NCBI GenBank assembly: GCA_041390105.1 | Contig: JAWKQO010000001.1 | Span: 124,001-188,000, forward strand | Length of the DNA stretch: 64,000 nucleotides | Direction of reading: 5' to 3' | DNA from: Gemmatimonadota bacterium | GTDB lineage: Bacteria; Gemmatimonadota; Gemmatimonadetes; Longimicrobiales; Gaopeijiaceae | Part shown: positions 26,799 through 36,658 of the stretch, one piece after another | How positions within the stretch are numbered: position 1 is the first letter of the stretch | How the letters are laid out: each line of letters opens with the position of its first letter | Notes under the pieces: generated by a model | Database searches by the model: none | What the model was told of the DNA's origin: nothing | Seen by the model: only the letters and a program-made list of their open reading frames with translations | Program-made: the position numbers and the translations under genes

Positions 26799-27155
26799 TC
26801 AGCCGGTGCTGTCCATTCCCTGGGCGTGGATCGAATCGCGCTTCCGACGGAAGCGTACCTCGACGCTGTCCCAGACCTCGGCGATATAGGGCACGTCGCG
26901 GCCGTGGGTTTCCACGAACTCGAGCAGGTCCTCGGAGGTCACGCCGTGCTCGGCCAGGATGCGTTCGCGATCGGCGGGGATGATCTCGTTCCCGGGCGTC
27001 TGCAGGTCTGCGATGCGCAGGTCGACGTAGGTATCGATGAACACGTCCACCGGGATCGCGTCGGACGGGTCGCCCGGACCCGAGGAATCGCACGCCCCGG
27101 CAAGGGCCAGCGGCCCGAGCATGCCCAAAGCCCAGGGCCAGCGCCCCGGCCTCAT
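26799..27155 (-). CDS. small lipoprotein, DUF4296-like
   Basis: A 118-aa lipoprotein: signal helix then lipobox LAGAC with Cys21. The mature part (IDTYVDLRIADLQT, a D-R-E-R-I-L-A-E-H-G-V-T stretch, then a helix with VPYIAEVWDSV) resembles the DUF4296 helical domain common in Bacteroidota lipoproteins. This is pattern memory, not a search. The ATG overlaps the stop of the OPT transporter gene by four bases, so the two form an operon. Confidence 0.7.
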   Translation of the reverse strand: MRPGRWPWALGMLGPLALAGACDSSGPGDPSDAIPVDVFIDTYVDLRIADLQTPGNEIIPADRERILAEHGVTSEDLLEFVETHGRDVPYIAEVWDSVEVRFRRKRDSIHAQGMDSTG

Positions 27156-29161
27156 CGGCTTTCCATGGGACGGGTGGCGGCCCGCCAGAGGAGGCGGCAG
27201 AGCCCGGCGAAGATCAGTGTGCCGATCACGGCGGAGGACCACGCGGTCCATTCTGACCAGGTATGCCCAACCACCCATCGGTCCGCGTTGGCCGGGTCGC
27301 CGGTGAAGCGGGTCACGCCGTAGATTGCGCCGCCGATCAGCACACCCACCAGCGCCGCTCCCGCGATCAAGCCGGACGCGTACAACACGCCCTGCTCCCG
27401 CTTCTCGGCGAGGATCTCCGCGCCGTCCTCTGTGGTGCCTGCGTCCCGGTAGCGCCGGGTGAGGGCGTGACGGAGCAGCCCACCGATGAAGATGGGGGTC
27501 ATCAGCGAGACCGGCAGATAGACGCCGACCGCGAAGGCCAGGGAGGGCAACTTGAAGACGAGCTCGGCGACCGCGGCGATCACCGCGCCGAGGATCACGA
27601 AGCCCCACGGGAGCGACGCGTTGAGCACGCCGTCGATGACCAGGCTCATGAGCGTCGCCTGCGGTGCGGGCAACCCGTCGGCCGTGCCGATGCCGTACGA
27701 CTCGTTCAGCACCACCAACACCACCCCCATGACAGCGGCCGAGGTGATGACACCGATCAGCTCTCCCATCTGCTGCAACCGGGGCGTGGCGCCGAGCAGG
27801 AAACCGGTCTTGAGGTCCTGGGACGTGTCTCCGGCGATGGCCGCCGAGATGCAGACCACTGCGCCGACCGCCAGCACGGAGGCCTTGGAGGCCATGCTGC
27901 CGTCGTTGAGGCCGAGGGCCACCCAGATCAACGACGTCAGGATCAGGGCCGCGATCGTCATCCCCGAGACGGGATTCGACGAGGAACCGATCAGCCCGAC
28001 GATGCGGCTGGAGACGGTGACGAAGAAGAAGCTGAAGACCGCGATGAGCACGGCCCCCACGAGGTTGACGGGCACGCCCGGCCACAGCCACAGCGCGATC
28101 GTCGTCAGGCCGGCCAGCCCCAATACCGCGGGGAGGGGAAGGTCTTGTTCGGTACGCCGCACCGATCCGCCCCGGCCGCCCGCCGAACCCTTCAGGCCGA
28201 GCTTGAAGCTCTCCACGATGGTGGGGAGACTCTTGATCAAGGTGAGGATCCCGGCGCACCCCACCGCACCGGCGCCCACGTAGCGGATGTAGTGGTTCCA
28301 GATGTCGCCGGATGCGAGGTCGGCCATCGGGGCGGTGGCCGGGTAGACGATGTCGGTTCCTCCCCAGGCGTTGATCAGGGGGATCAACAGCAGCCAGGCA
28401 AGCGCGCTCCCCCCGAACATGATGGCGGCGATCCGGGGCCCGATGATGAACCCGACGCCCAGGAGCTCGGGGGTGAAGTCGCCTCCGATCTGCGCCTTCT
28501 TGGGCAGGTTGAATCCGGGGGACTCGTTCCACAGCGCCAGTCCCCTGCTGTTGGACAGCAGTTGATACAAGGCGCCCACTCCCAGCCCCTCGAACAACAG
28601 GCGTGCCTTGGTTCCGCCGACCTCGCCGGCCACCTGCACTTCGGCGCAGGCCGTGCCCTCGGGATAGGGCAGTTTCCCGTGTTCGCGTGAGATCAGGTAC
28701 GCTCGCAACGGGATCATGAAGAGCACGCCGAGAATGCCACCCAGCGCCGCGATGACCGAGATCTCCATGAGGTCGACGACGACGCTCGGGTCGGAGCGCT
28801 GCCAGATGAACAGTGCGGGCAGCGTGAAGATCACCCCAGCGGCCACGGACTCCCCGGCCGAGCCGACCGTCTGCACGATGTTCGCCTCGAGAATGGTGCC
28901 GCGCTTCAGCGCTCGGAACAGGGCCACGGCCATCACCGCTGCCGGGATGGAGGCGCTCACGGTCAAACCGACGCGAAGGCCCAGGTAGGCGTTGGCGGCC
29001 CCGAACACCACGCCCAGCACCACGCCCAGGATCAGGGCCCGGGCGGTGAACTCGTCCGGATGCTGGTCAGCGGGGACGTAGGGCGGATAGGCCTCGCCCG
29101 GAACCTCCTCGTAGGCCTCCGGGGGAAGACCGCGGCGGGCCGGTGCGTCGACGTGGGCCAT
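27152..29161 (-). CDS. OPT-family oligopeptide/metal-chelate transporter
   Basis: A 669-aa polytopic membrane protein with about 14-16 helices. The N-terminal EFTARALILGVVLGVVFGA and GLRVGLTVSASIPAAV segments, KLPYPEGTACAEV, and the repeated Gly-rich helices match the bacterial OPT branch (proton-driven uptake of peptides or metal chelates). Substrate cannot be told. Cytoplasmic loop around residues 310-325 is basic. It is first in an operon with the DUF4296-like lipoprotein and diverges from the M48 gene. Confidence 0.92.
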   Translation of the reverse strand: MAHVDAPARRGLPPEAYEEVPGEAYPPYVPADQHPDEFTARALILGVVLGVVFGAANAYLGLRVGLTVSASIPAAVMAVALFRALKRGTILEANIVQTVGSAGESVAAGVIFTLPALFIWQRSDPSVVVDLMEISVIAALGGILGVLFMIPLRAYLISREHGKLPYPEGTACAEVQVAGEVGGTKARLLFEGLGVGALYQLLSNSRGLALWNESPGFNLPKKAQIGGDFTPELLGVGFIIGPRIAAIMFGGSALAWLLLIPLINAWGGTDIVYPATAPMADLASGDIWNHYIRYVGAGAVGCAGILTLIKSLPTIVESFKLGLKGSAGGRGGSVRRTEQDLPLPAVLGLAGLTTIALWLWPGVPVNLVGAVLIAVFSFFFVTVSSRIVGLIGSSSNPVSGMTIAALILTSLIWVALGLNDGSMASKASVLAVGAVVCISAAIAGDTSQDLKTGFLLGATPRLQQMGELIGVITSAAVMGVVLVVLNESYGIGTADGLPAPQATLMSLVIDGVLNASLPWGFVILGAVIAAVAELVFKLPSLAFAVGVYLPVSLMTPIFIGGLLRHALTRRYRDAGTTEDGAEILAEKREQGVLYASGLIAGAALVGVLIGGAIYGVTRFTGDPANADRWVVGHTWSEWTAWSSAVIGTLIFAGLCRLLWRAATRPMESR

Positions 29162-29365
29162 GAGCGTGCTCGGGCTGGAAGGCGGATCGGAGCAACCTGG
29201 CTAGCTTGGAACCCCGCGGAACCTGCCGTCAAGGCGGGTCGCGGAGCCTGGCCTCCGGTCAGGGGTAGCCCAACCCGGTCGGTTCGCGGGCCCCCGGCAC
29301 GGACCGGGCCAGTCGTTCGGGACGAGGTCCCGAGCATCTGTCCTCTTCGCGAAGGTGAGGTGTCC

Positions 29366-30817
29366 ATGTTTCGGTCCGTTCCACGCTCCGTGCGCCGGGG
29401 CGTGCCCCTCGCAGTGCTCGCGTTGGCCCTGGGCTGCGCGGTCAACCCGGCCACCGGCCGGCGTGAGCTTTCGTTCGTTTCGGAAGCCCAGGAGATCCAG
29501 ATGGGGCAGGAGGCCGACGCACAGATCGTCGCGTCCCTCGGGCTCTACCCGGATTCCGCGGTGCAGCGCTACGTGCGTGACCTGGGCCTCAGCATGGCAC
29601 AGGACTCCGAGCGGCCGAACCTGCCCTGGACGTTCCGCGTCGTGGACGATCCGGTCGTCAACGCGTTCGCGCTGCCGGGTGGATTCGTCTACATCACGCG
29701 CGGGATCCTGACGCATCTGACGTCTGAGGCCGAGCTGATGGGTGTGCTCGGTCACGAGATCGGCCACGTCACCGCGAAGCACTCCGTGAATCAGATCAGC
29801 CGTCAGCAGCTGTACACGCTCGGTCTGGGCGTGGGCATGATCTTCTCGGAGACGGTGCGCGCCTTCGGAGACGTGGCCATGCAGAGTCTGCAGCTGCTCT
29901 TCCTGAAGTACGGCCGGGACGACGAGTCGGAGGCCGACCGCCTGGGCTTCCGCTACATGACGGACCGGGGTTACGACCCACGGGAGATGAGCCGCGTCTT
30001 CGAGATGCTGAATCAGGTGAGCGCGCAGTCCGGGCAACGGATTCCGGAGTGGCTCTCGACGCACCCGGATCCCGGCCGCCGCGCACAGACGATCCTGGCC
30101 ATGGCAGACCAGTCGGGGCAGAGCTACCAAGGCGCGACCGTCAACCGGCCGCAGTTCCTGCGCAGGCTCGACACCATGGTGTTCGGTCCCAATCCTCGCG
30201 AAGGCTACTTCGAGAACGCGGACTTCTTCCACCCCGACCTGCAGTTCGGCGTGACCTTCCCGAGTGGATGGCAGACCGTCAACCAGAAGCAGGCCGTACA
30301 GGGGGTGAGCCCGGAGCAGGATGCGGCCGCCATGCTGACCCTGGCCGAAGGGACCACGTCGGCGCGCACGGCGCGGGACGCGTTCCTCGGCGGCGAGGGT
30401 ATCCAGGAGGTGGCCCGAACGGAGCAACGGGTCGGGGGTCTGCCGGCATCATGGGCGGAATTCACGGCGCAGACCGAGGATGGAACTGCCCTGCACGGGC
30501 TGACGGCCTTCGTCGAACATCGCGGCGCTGTGTTCCGCCTGCTCGGCTACACCACCCAGGCTCAGTGGAATGCGCGTTCCCAGGCGATCCAGGGCTTCGC
30601 GCGCTCCTTCCGGGCCGTGAACGATCCGGCGGTCCTGGGGAAACAGCCCGACCGCATCGAAGTCGTTCAGATTCCATCGGCCATGAGCGTGTCCGAGTTC
30701 ATCACGCGGTACCCCAGCACGGTGCCGGAACCCACCGTCACCTTGATCAACCAGTTCTTCGCCACCACGAACCTGGGTCGTGGGGAACTGGCGAAGAGGG
30801 TCGCCGGCCCGCGTTGA
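29366..30817 (+). CDS. M48-family metalloprotease lipoprotein
   Basis: A 483-aa periplasmic quality-control type peptidase. Signal helix ends in LALGC (lipobox). The catalytic domain holds HEIGH with ITRGILTHLTSEAEL before it, and the third ligand in DDESEADRLG about 60 residues on. A C-terminal extension of some 180 residues after HPDPGRRAQTI has no recognised motif and may be a substrate or partner domain. GGTGAGG precedes ATG 29366. Similar to BepA/LoiP types that act on outer-membrane proteins (family knowledge). Confidence 0.9.
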   Translation: MFRSVPRSVRRGVPLAVLALALGCAVNPATGRRELSFVSEAQEIQMGQEADAQIVASLGLYPDSAVQRYVRDLGLSMAQDSERPNLPWTFRVVDDPVVNAFALPGGFVYITRGILTHLTSEAELMGVLGHEIGHVTAKHSVNQISRQQLYTLGLGVGMIFSETVRAFGDVAMQSLQLLFLKYGRDDESEADRLGFRYMTDRGYDPREMSRVFEMLNQVSAQSGQRIPEWLSTHPDPGRRAQTILAMADQSGQSYQGATVNRPQFLRRLDTMVFGPNPREGYFENADFFHPDLQFGVTFPSGWQTVNQKQAVQGVSPEQDAAAMLTLAEGTTSARTARDAFLGGEGIQEVARTEQRVGGLPASWAEFTAQTEDGTALHGLTAFVEHRGAVFRLLGYTTQAQWNARSQAIQGFARSFRAVNDPAVLGKQPDRIEVVQIPSAMSVSEFITRYPSTVPEPTVTLINQFFATTNLGRGELAKRVAGPR

Positions 30818-30870
30818 CCGGAGCGGCGAGGCGCATGCTCTGGCGCTGTTCTTGAACGTAGTGGTCGGTC

Positions 30871-30898
30871 GGCGCGGGGGGCCTCCGCCCCCTGCGCC
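30871..30898 (+). terminator. hairpin after the M48 gene
   Basis: A GC-rich 12-bp stem (30871-30882 with 30887-30898, one G-T pair) and a 4-nt loop lie 54 bases after the M48 stop. There is no T-tract. It separates the M48 gene from the clpB regulatory region. Confidence 0.55.
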
Positions 30899-30909
30899 GA
30901 TGTGGCGGA

Positions 30910-30924
30910 CAACCTGCCAGGTTG
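30910..30924. promoter_or_regulatory. palindrome upstream of clpB (site 1)
   Basis: CAACCTG-C-CAGGTTG is a perfect 7-bp inverted repeat around one base, about 90 bases before the clpB ATG. It is the right size for a dimeric repressor site. It resembles neither CIRCE nor the HspR HAIR consensus. Confidence 0.4.
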
Positions 30925-30936
30925 GGTGGGTCGATC

Positions 30937-30949
30937 TGTCACAGTGACA
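30937..30949. promoter_or_regulatory. palindrome upstream of clpB (site 2)
   Basis: TGTCAC-A-GTGACA, a perfect 6-bp inverted repeat around one base, lies 12 bases downstream of site 1 and about 63 bases before the clpB ATG. The two odd-centred palindromes have different half-sites, so they may bind two regulators, or one may be chance. Confidence 0.4.
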
Positions 30950-31011
30950 AGGACGACTGCCACGGACGTGCCTCGCGGTTTGGTGATGCGCGTCCCGAGA
31001 ACCGGACGGCG

Positions 31012-33624
<2,613 letters not shown>

Positions 33625-33784
33625 ACGACCCCACGATACGGCCGCCCCCGACCGTTCCCCGGGGACCGACGGGGCCTCCTGAGTGGTACGGGATCTGCTA
33701 CCTTGGGCCGCGGGGACCGGAGGGCGGGCGAAGGGGGCGGCGGAGTCGCCGTCCCGTCCGTGCCGTCATCACCAGGAGGAAGGC

Positions 33785-34285
33785 GTGAGAGAAGTCGGGG
33801 TGTTCGTGATCCTGGCGCTGACCGGCGCCGGCTGCGTGACCCAGCAGATCGGCTCGCGGGGGTCGGCCGCGGTCGCGCCGGCGCTGTCGGTGGAGACCTT
33901 TCTGGAGGCCGCCAACCGGCGCGATCTGGAGACCATGGCCCGCGTGTTCGGTACGGCCGATGGGCCGATCGGCGACACCGGTTCCGCGTTTGGCTGCGCG
34001 TTCAAGAAAATGGGCTCGTGGATCGGCCTGGGGGACCGTTGCCTGACGCGGCAGGAGGTCGAGGTACGGATGAATGTGATCGCCGGCGTTCTGGCGAGCG
34101 ACTCCTACCGCCTGGGGGCCGACGAGCGCGTCGCGGGTCGGGAGCGGCCCACTACCCGGGTCGAGGTCACGCTCAACAAGGGCGGTCGCGACGTCGGAGG
34201 GGTGCCTTTCGTGGTGGTCCAGGGCAAGAGCGGTGCGTGGTACATCGAGGAGATCGGCCTGGATCGGGTGACCGCCCAGCGCTGA
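33785..34285 (+). CDS. lipoprotein of unknown function
   Basis: A 166-aa protein. GTG 33785 follows AGGAGGA. The signal helix ends in LTGAGC, a lipobox (Cys18). The mature domain (about 40-160) reads as a mixed alpha/beta fold with SVETFLEAANRRDLETMARVFG, which resembles the N-terminal helix of NTF2-like/SnoaL domains, and VVVQGKSGAWYIEEIGLD at the end fits the last strands of that fold. This is an inference by shape. No catalytic residues can be named. Confidence 0.75.
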   Translation: MREVGVFVILALTGAGCVTQQIGSRGSAAVAPALSVETFLEAANRRDLETMARVFGTADGPIGDTGSAFGCAFKKMGSWIGLGDRCLTRQEVEVRMNVIAGVLASDSYRLGADERVAGRERPTTRVEVTLNKGGRDVGGVPFVVVQGKSGAWYIEEIGLDRVTAQR

Positions 34286-34310
34286 CCGCGGCGAGGATCC
34301 CCGAGGCGGT

Positions 34311-34730
34311 TCAGTCGCCGGTCTGAACCAGCTCGATCAGGACTCGGCCGCTGGACTCGGGATGCAGAAACGCGACCTGATGGCCGAACGCACCCGCCCG
34401 GGGCCGGGAATCGATGAGTCGGACCCCCTGTTCACCCAACGCTGCGAGCTCGGCCGCGAGGTCGTCCACGGCGAAGGCCAGGTGGTGCAGCCCCGGGCCC
34501 CGTCGCTCCAGGAAGCGGGCGACCGTGCTCGTGGGATCGGTGGGCTCCAACAGCTCGACGATGCCGACGAAACAGACGCGTACCCGCTGACTGGCGACCT
34601 CCTCGACCGGGGAACCGGAGACGCCCGTCAGGAGTTCGAAGGTGGGGCGTGCCCCTTCGATGGAGTCGACGGCGATACCGACATGGTGGAGGCGGCGGCC
34701 GGGAGGAACGGTGAGTTCGGGGATCTCCAT
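34311..34730 (-). CDS. mce: methylmalonyl-CoA epimerase
   Basis: VOC-fold metalloenzyme interconverting (R)- and (S)-methylmalonyl-CoA in propionate metabolism. At 139 aa, normal length. Metal-ligand strands seen: LHHVGIAVDS, the GLHHLAFAVDD His, and the terminal VLIELVQ Glu. The IDSRPRAGAFGHQVAFLHP stretch is typical. ATG 34730 is used. GTG 34736 in frame is also possible. The mutase genes are not in view, so it sits apart from its pathway. Confidence 0.9.
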   Translation of the reverse strand: MEIPELTVPPGRRLHHVGIAVDSIEGARPTFELLTGVSGSPVEEVASQRVRVCFVGIVELLEPTDPTSTVARFLERRGPGLHHLAFAVDDLAAELAALGEQGVRLIDSRPRAGAFGHQVAFLHPESSGRVLIELVQTGD

Positions 34731-34810
34731 GGGCACGTCCGATGTTACGTTAGTCCGTGGCGGCCGGCCGTGCGCGGTCCGGTCCGAGGGTGAGACCTGA
34801 GGAGACGTTG

Positions 34811-35146
34811 ATGGCTGAGAGCACGAACCTCCTAACCGTAACCGACGAGACCTTTGCCCAACAGATCGAGGGGGCCGAGGGTCTGGCCATGGTGGATTTC
34901 TGGGCCACCTGGTGCGGTCCCTGTCGCCTGATCGCTCCGTTCATCGATCAGCTCGCCGACGAGTACAAGGACCAGGGCCTGCGCGTCGCCAAGCTGGACG
35001 TGGACCACAACCCCGATGTCGCCGCCCGCTATGGCGTGCGGTCCATCCCCAGCGTGCTGTTCTTCAAGGACGGGAAGCACGTCGACACCATCGTCGGCGC
35101 CGTCCCCAAGCCGATCCTCGAGCAAAAGGTGCAGCAGCACCTGTAG
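34811..35146 (+). CDS. trxA: thioredoxin
   Basis: General dithiol reductant. At 111 aa with VDFWATWCGPCRLIAPFIDQ carrying the WCGPC active site (about residues 34-38), the cis-Pro loop in RSIPSVLFF, and the conserved KLDVDHNPDVAARYGV. No signal peptide, so cytoplasmic. GAGGAG upstream supports ATG 34811. It diverges from mce and precedes rsmI by ten bases. Confidence 0.97.
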   Translation: MAESTNLLTVTDETFAQQIEGAEGLAMVDFWATWCGPCRLIAPFIDQLADEYKDQGLRVAKLDVDHNPDVAARYGVRSIPSVLFFKDGKHVDTIVGAVPKPILEQKVQQHL

Positions 35147-35156
35147 GTTCGAGCGC

Positions 35157-35993
35157 GTGGCCGAGCTGTACCTGGTCAGCACGCCCATCGGGAATCTGGC
35201 GGATGTGACATTCCGCGCGATCGACACGCTTCGGCGTGTCGATCTTGTTTTCGCGGAGGATACACGCCGGACCCGGGTGCTGATGGTTCACTACGAGGTC
35301 CGCACCGAGTTGAGGAGCCTCCATGCCCACAACGAGGCCGCCCGCGTCCAAACGGTTCTGGAGAGCCTCGCTCAGGGCGCAGCCCTCGCGCTGGTTTCGG
35401 ACGCCGGTACTCCGCTGGTTTCGGATCCCGGGGGCCGGCTCGTCCGTGCGGTGCTGGAGGCCGGACATCGGGTGATCCCGATCCCCGGCCCCTCGGCGGT
35501 GTTGGCAGCACTGGCCGCTTCCGGCCTTCCCACCGGAGCCTTCACGTTTCTCGGTTTCCCACCGCGTCGGGGCGGGGACCGTCAGAAAACCCTGGAACGG
35601 GTGGCGGCATCCCAGGAGACAGTGGTCTTGTTCGAGGCGCCGGGTCGACTGGTTCGCCTCCTGGAGGACCTCGAACGGGCCTGTGGGCCCGAGCGGGAGA
35701 TGGCCGTGGCCCGTGAGCTGACCAAGGTGCACGAAGAGATCCGGCGCGGAGGTCCCTCCGTCCTGGCCTCGCACTACCGCGAAGCGCCTCCCCGGGGCGA
35801 AGTGACCCTGGTTGTGGCTCCAGCCCCGGCGATCGGGGTAGATCAGGAGGAGGTCCGAAAGGAGGCCGGCCGGCTGCTCGCCGAGGGAATGAGCCCCAGC
35901 CGCGCGGCTGGAGCCTTGGCGGCCCGTCTTGGCATCGCCCGGAACCAGGCCTATCGTGTCGTGCAATCGCTCGCGCCCCACCTAGAGTCATGA
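35157..35993 (+). CDS. rsmI: 16S rRNA (cytidine-1402-2'-O) methyltransferase
   Basis: SAM-dependent 2'-O-methylation of C1402 in the decoding centre. It has 278 aa of the tetrapyrrole-methylase fold: LYLVSTPIGNLADVTFRAI at the N-terminus, FAEDTRRTRVL, SDAGTPLVSDPGGRLV, and IPIPGPSAVLAALAASGLPT. GTG 35157 is chosen because the conserved block starts at its third residue. First of six genes joined by four-base overlaps up to the DinG-like helicase. Confidence 0.96.
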   Translation: MAELYLVSTPIGNLADVTFRAIDTLRRVDLVFAEDTRRTRVLMVHYEVRTELRSLHAHNEAARVQTVLESLAQGAALALVSDAGTPLVSDPGGRLVRAVLEAGHRVIPIPGPSAVLAALAASGLPTGAFTFLGFPPRRGGDRQKTLERVAASQETVVLFEAPGRLVRLLEDLERACGPEREMAVARELTKVHEEIRRGGPSVLASHYREAPPRGEVTLVVAPAPAIGVDQEEVRKEAGRLLAEGMSPSRAAGALAARLGIARNQAYRVVQSLAPHLES

Positions 35994-36658
35994 TCCTCGC
36001 CCTCACCCTCGCGGCGCTGACGGCTGCGCCGACCCACGCGTCCGCTAGCGCCGACACGCTGCTCACCATCGCGCGTCTGCAGTACGAAGGCGGGGGCGAT
36101 TGGTATGCCAATCCGTCCTCGCTGCCCAACCTGTTGACGGCCATTCGCGAGCGAACCGGGATTCCGACGGCGGGACGCGAGGCGGTGGTGGAGGTCCTCG
36201 ACCCGGCGTTGCACGACTACGGCTACCTCTACCTGACCGGCCACGGCAACGTGCGGTTCACGCTGGAGGAACGAGCGGCGCTCCGGGAGTACCTGCTGGG
36301 AGGGGGATTCCTGCACGCGGACGACAACTACGGACTGGACGAGTCGTTCCGGCACGAGATGGAGGCGGTCTTCCCCGATCATCCCCTCGTGGAACTGCCT
36401 GCCGACCACCCGGTCTTCCACGGGGTATACGACTTTCCCGCGGGCCTCCCCAAGATCCACGAGCATGACGGGGAGCCCCCGCAGGCTTGGGCGATCTTCA
36501 ACGAGGGTCGGCTGTTGGTCTTCTACTCCTTCGAGTCGGACCTGGGCGACGGGTGGGAAAACCCCGACGTGCACGGGGATCCCGACGAGGTGCGGGAGCA
36601 AGCGCTTCGCATGGGTGTCAACCTGTTCGTCTACGTTCTAGGGCAGTACGTCCGTTGA
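35990..36658 (+). CDS. exported DUF4159 protein
   Basis: A 222-aa protein with a short signal peptide (ending near HASA) and a DUF4159 domain: IARLQYEGGGDWYANPSSLPNLL, the YLYLTGHGNVRFT segment, REYLLGGGFLHADDNYG, and a C-terminal NPDVHGDP. The fold is class I glutamine-amidotransferase-like without a Cys nucleophile (family knowledge). DUF4159 proteins accompany MoxR/DUF58/BatA-type envelope modules. Here the partner is a DUF4175 protein whose TTG start overlaps its stop. The ATG overlaps the rsmI stop. Confidence 0.88.
   Translation: MILALTLAALTAAPTHASASADTLLTIARLQYEGGGDWYANPSSLPNLLTAIRERTGIPTAGREAVVEVLDPALHDYGYLYLTGHGNVRFTLEERAALREYLLGGGFLHADDNYGLDESFRHEMEAVFPDHPLVELPADHPVFHGVYDFPAGLPKIHEHDGEPPQAWAIFNEGRLLVFYSFESDLGDGWENPDVHGDPDEVREQALRMGVNLFVYVLGQYVR

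Noticed and set aside
27156..28532. A 577-codon frame that joins the small lipoprotein to sequence opposite the OPT gene frame.
   Set aside because: Only the last 118 codons look coding; the upstream part is an alternative frame of the OPT transporter gene on the same strand.
30851..30856. CTTGAA as a sigma-32 -35 box for clpB.
   Set aside because: It lies upstream of the terminator-like hairpin and no CCCCAT-type -10 follows at the right distance.
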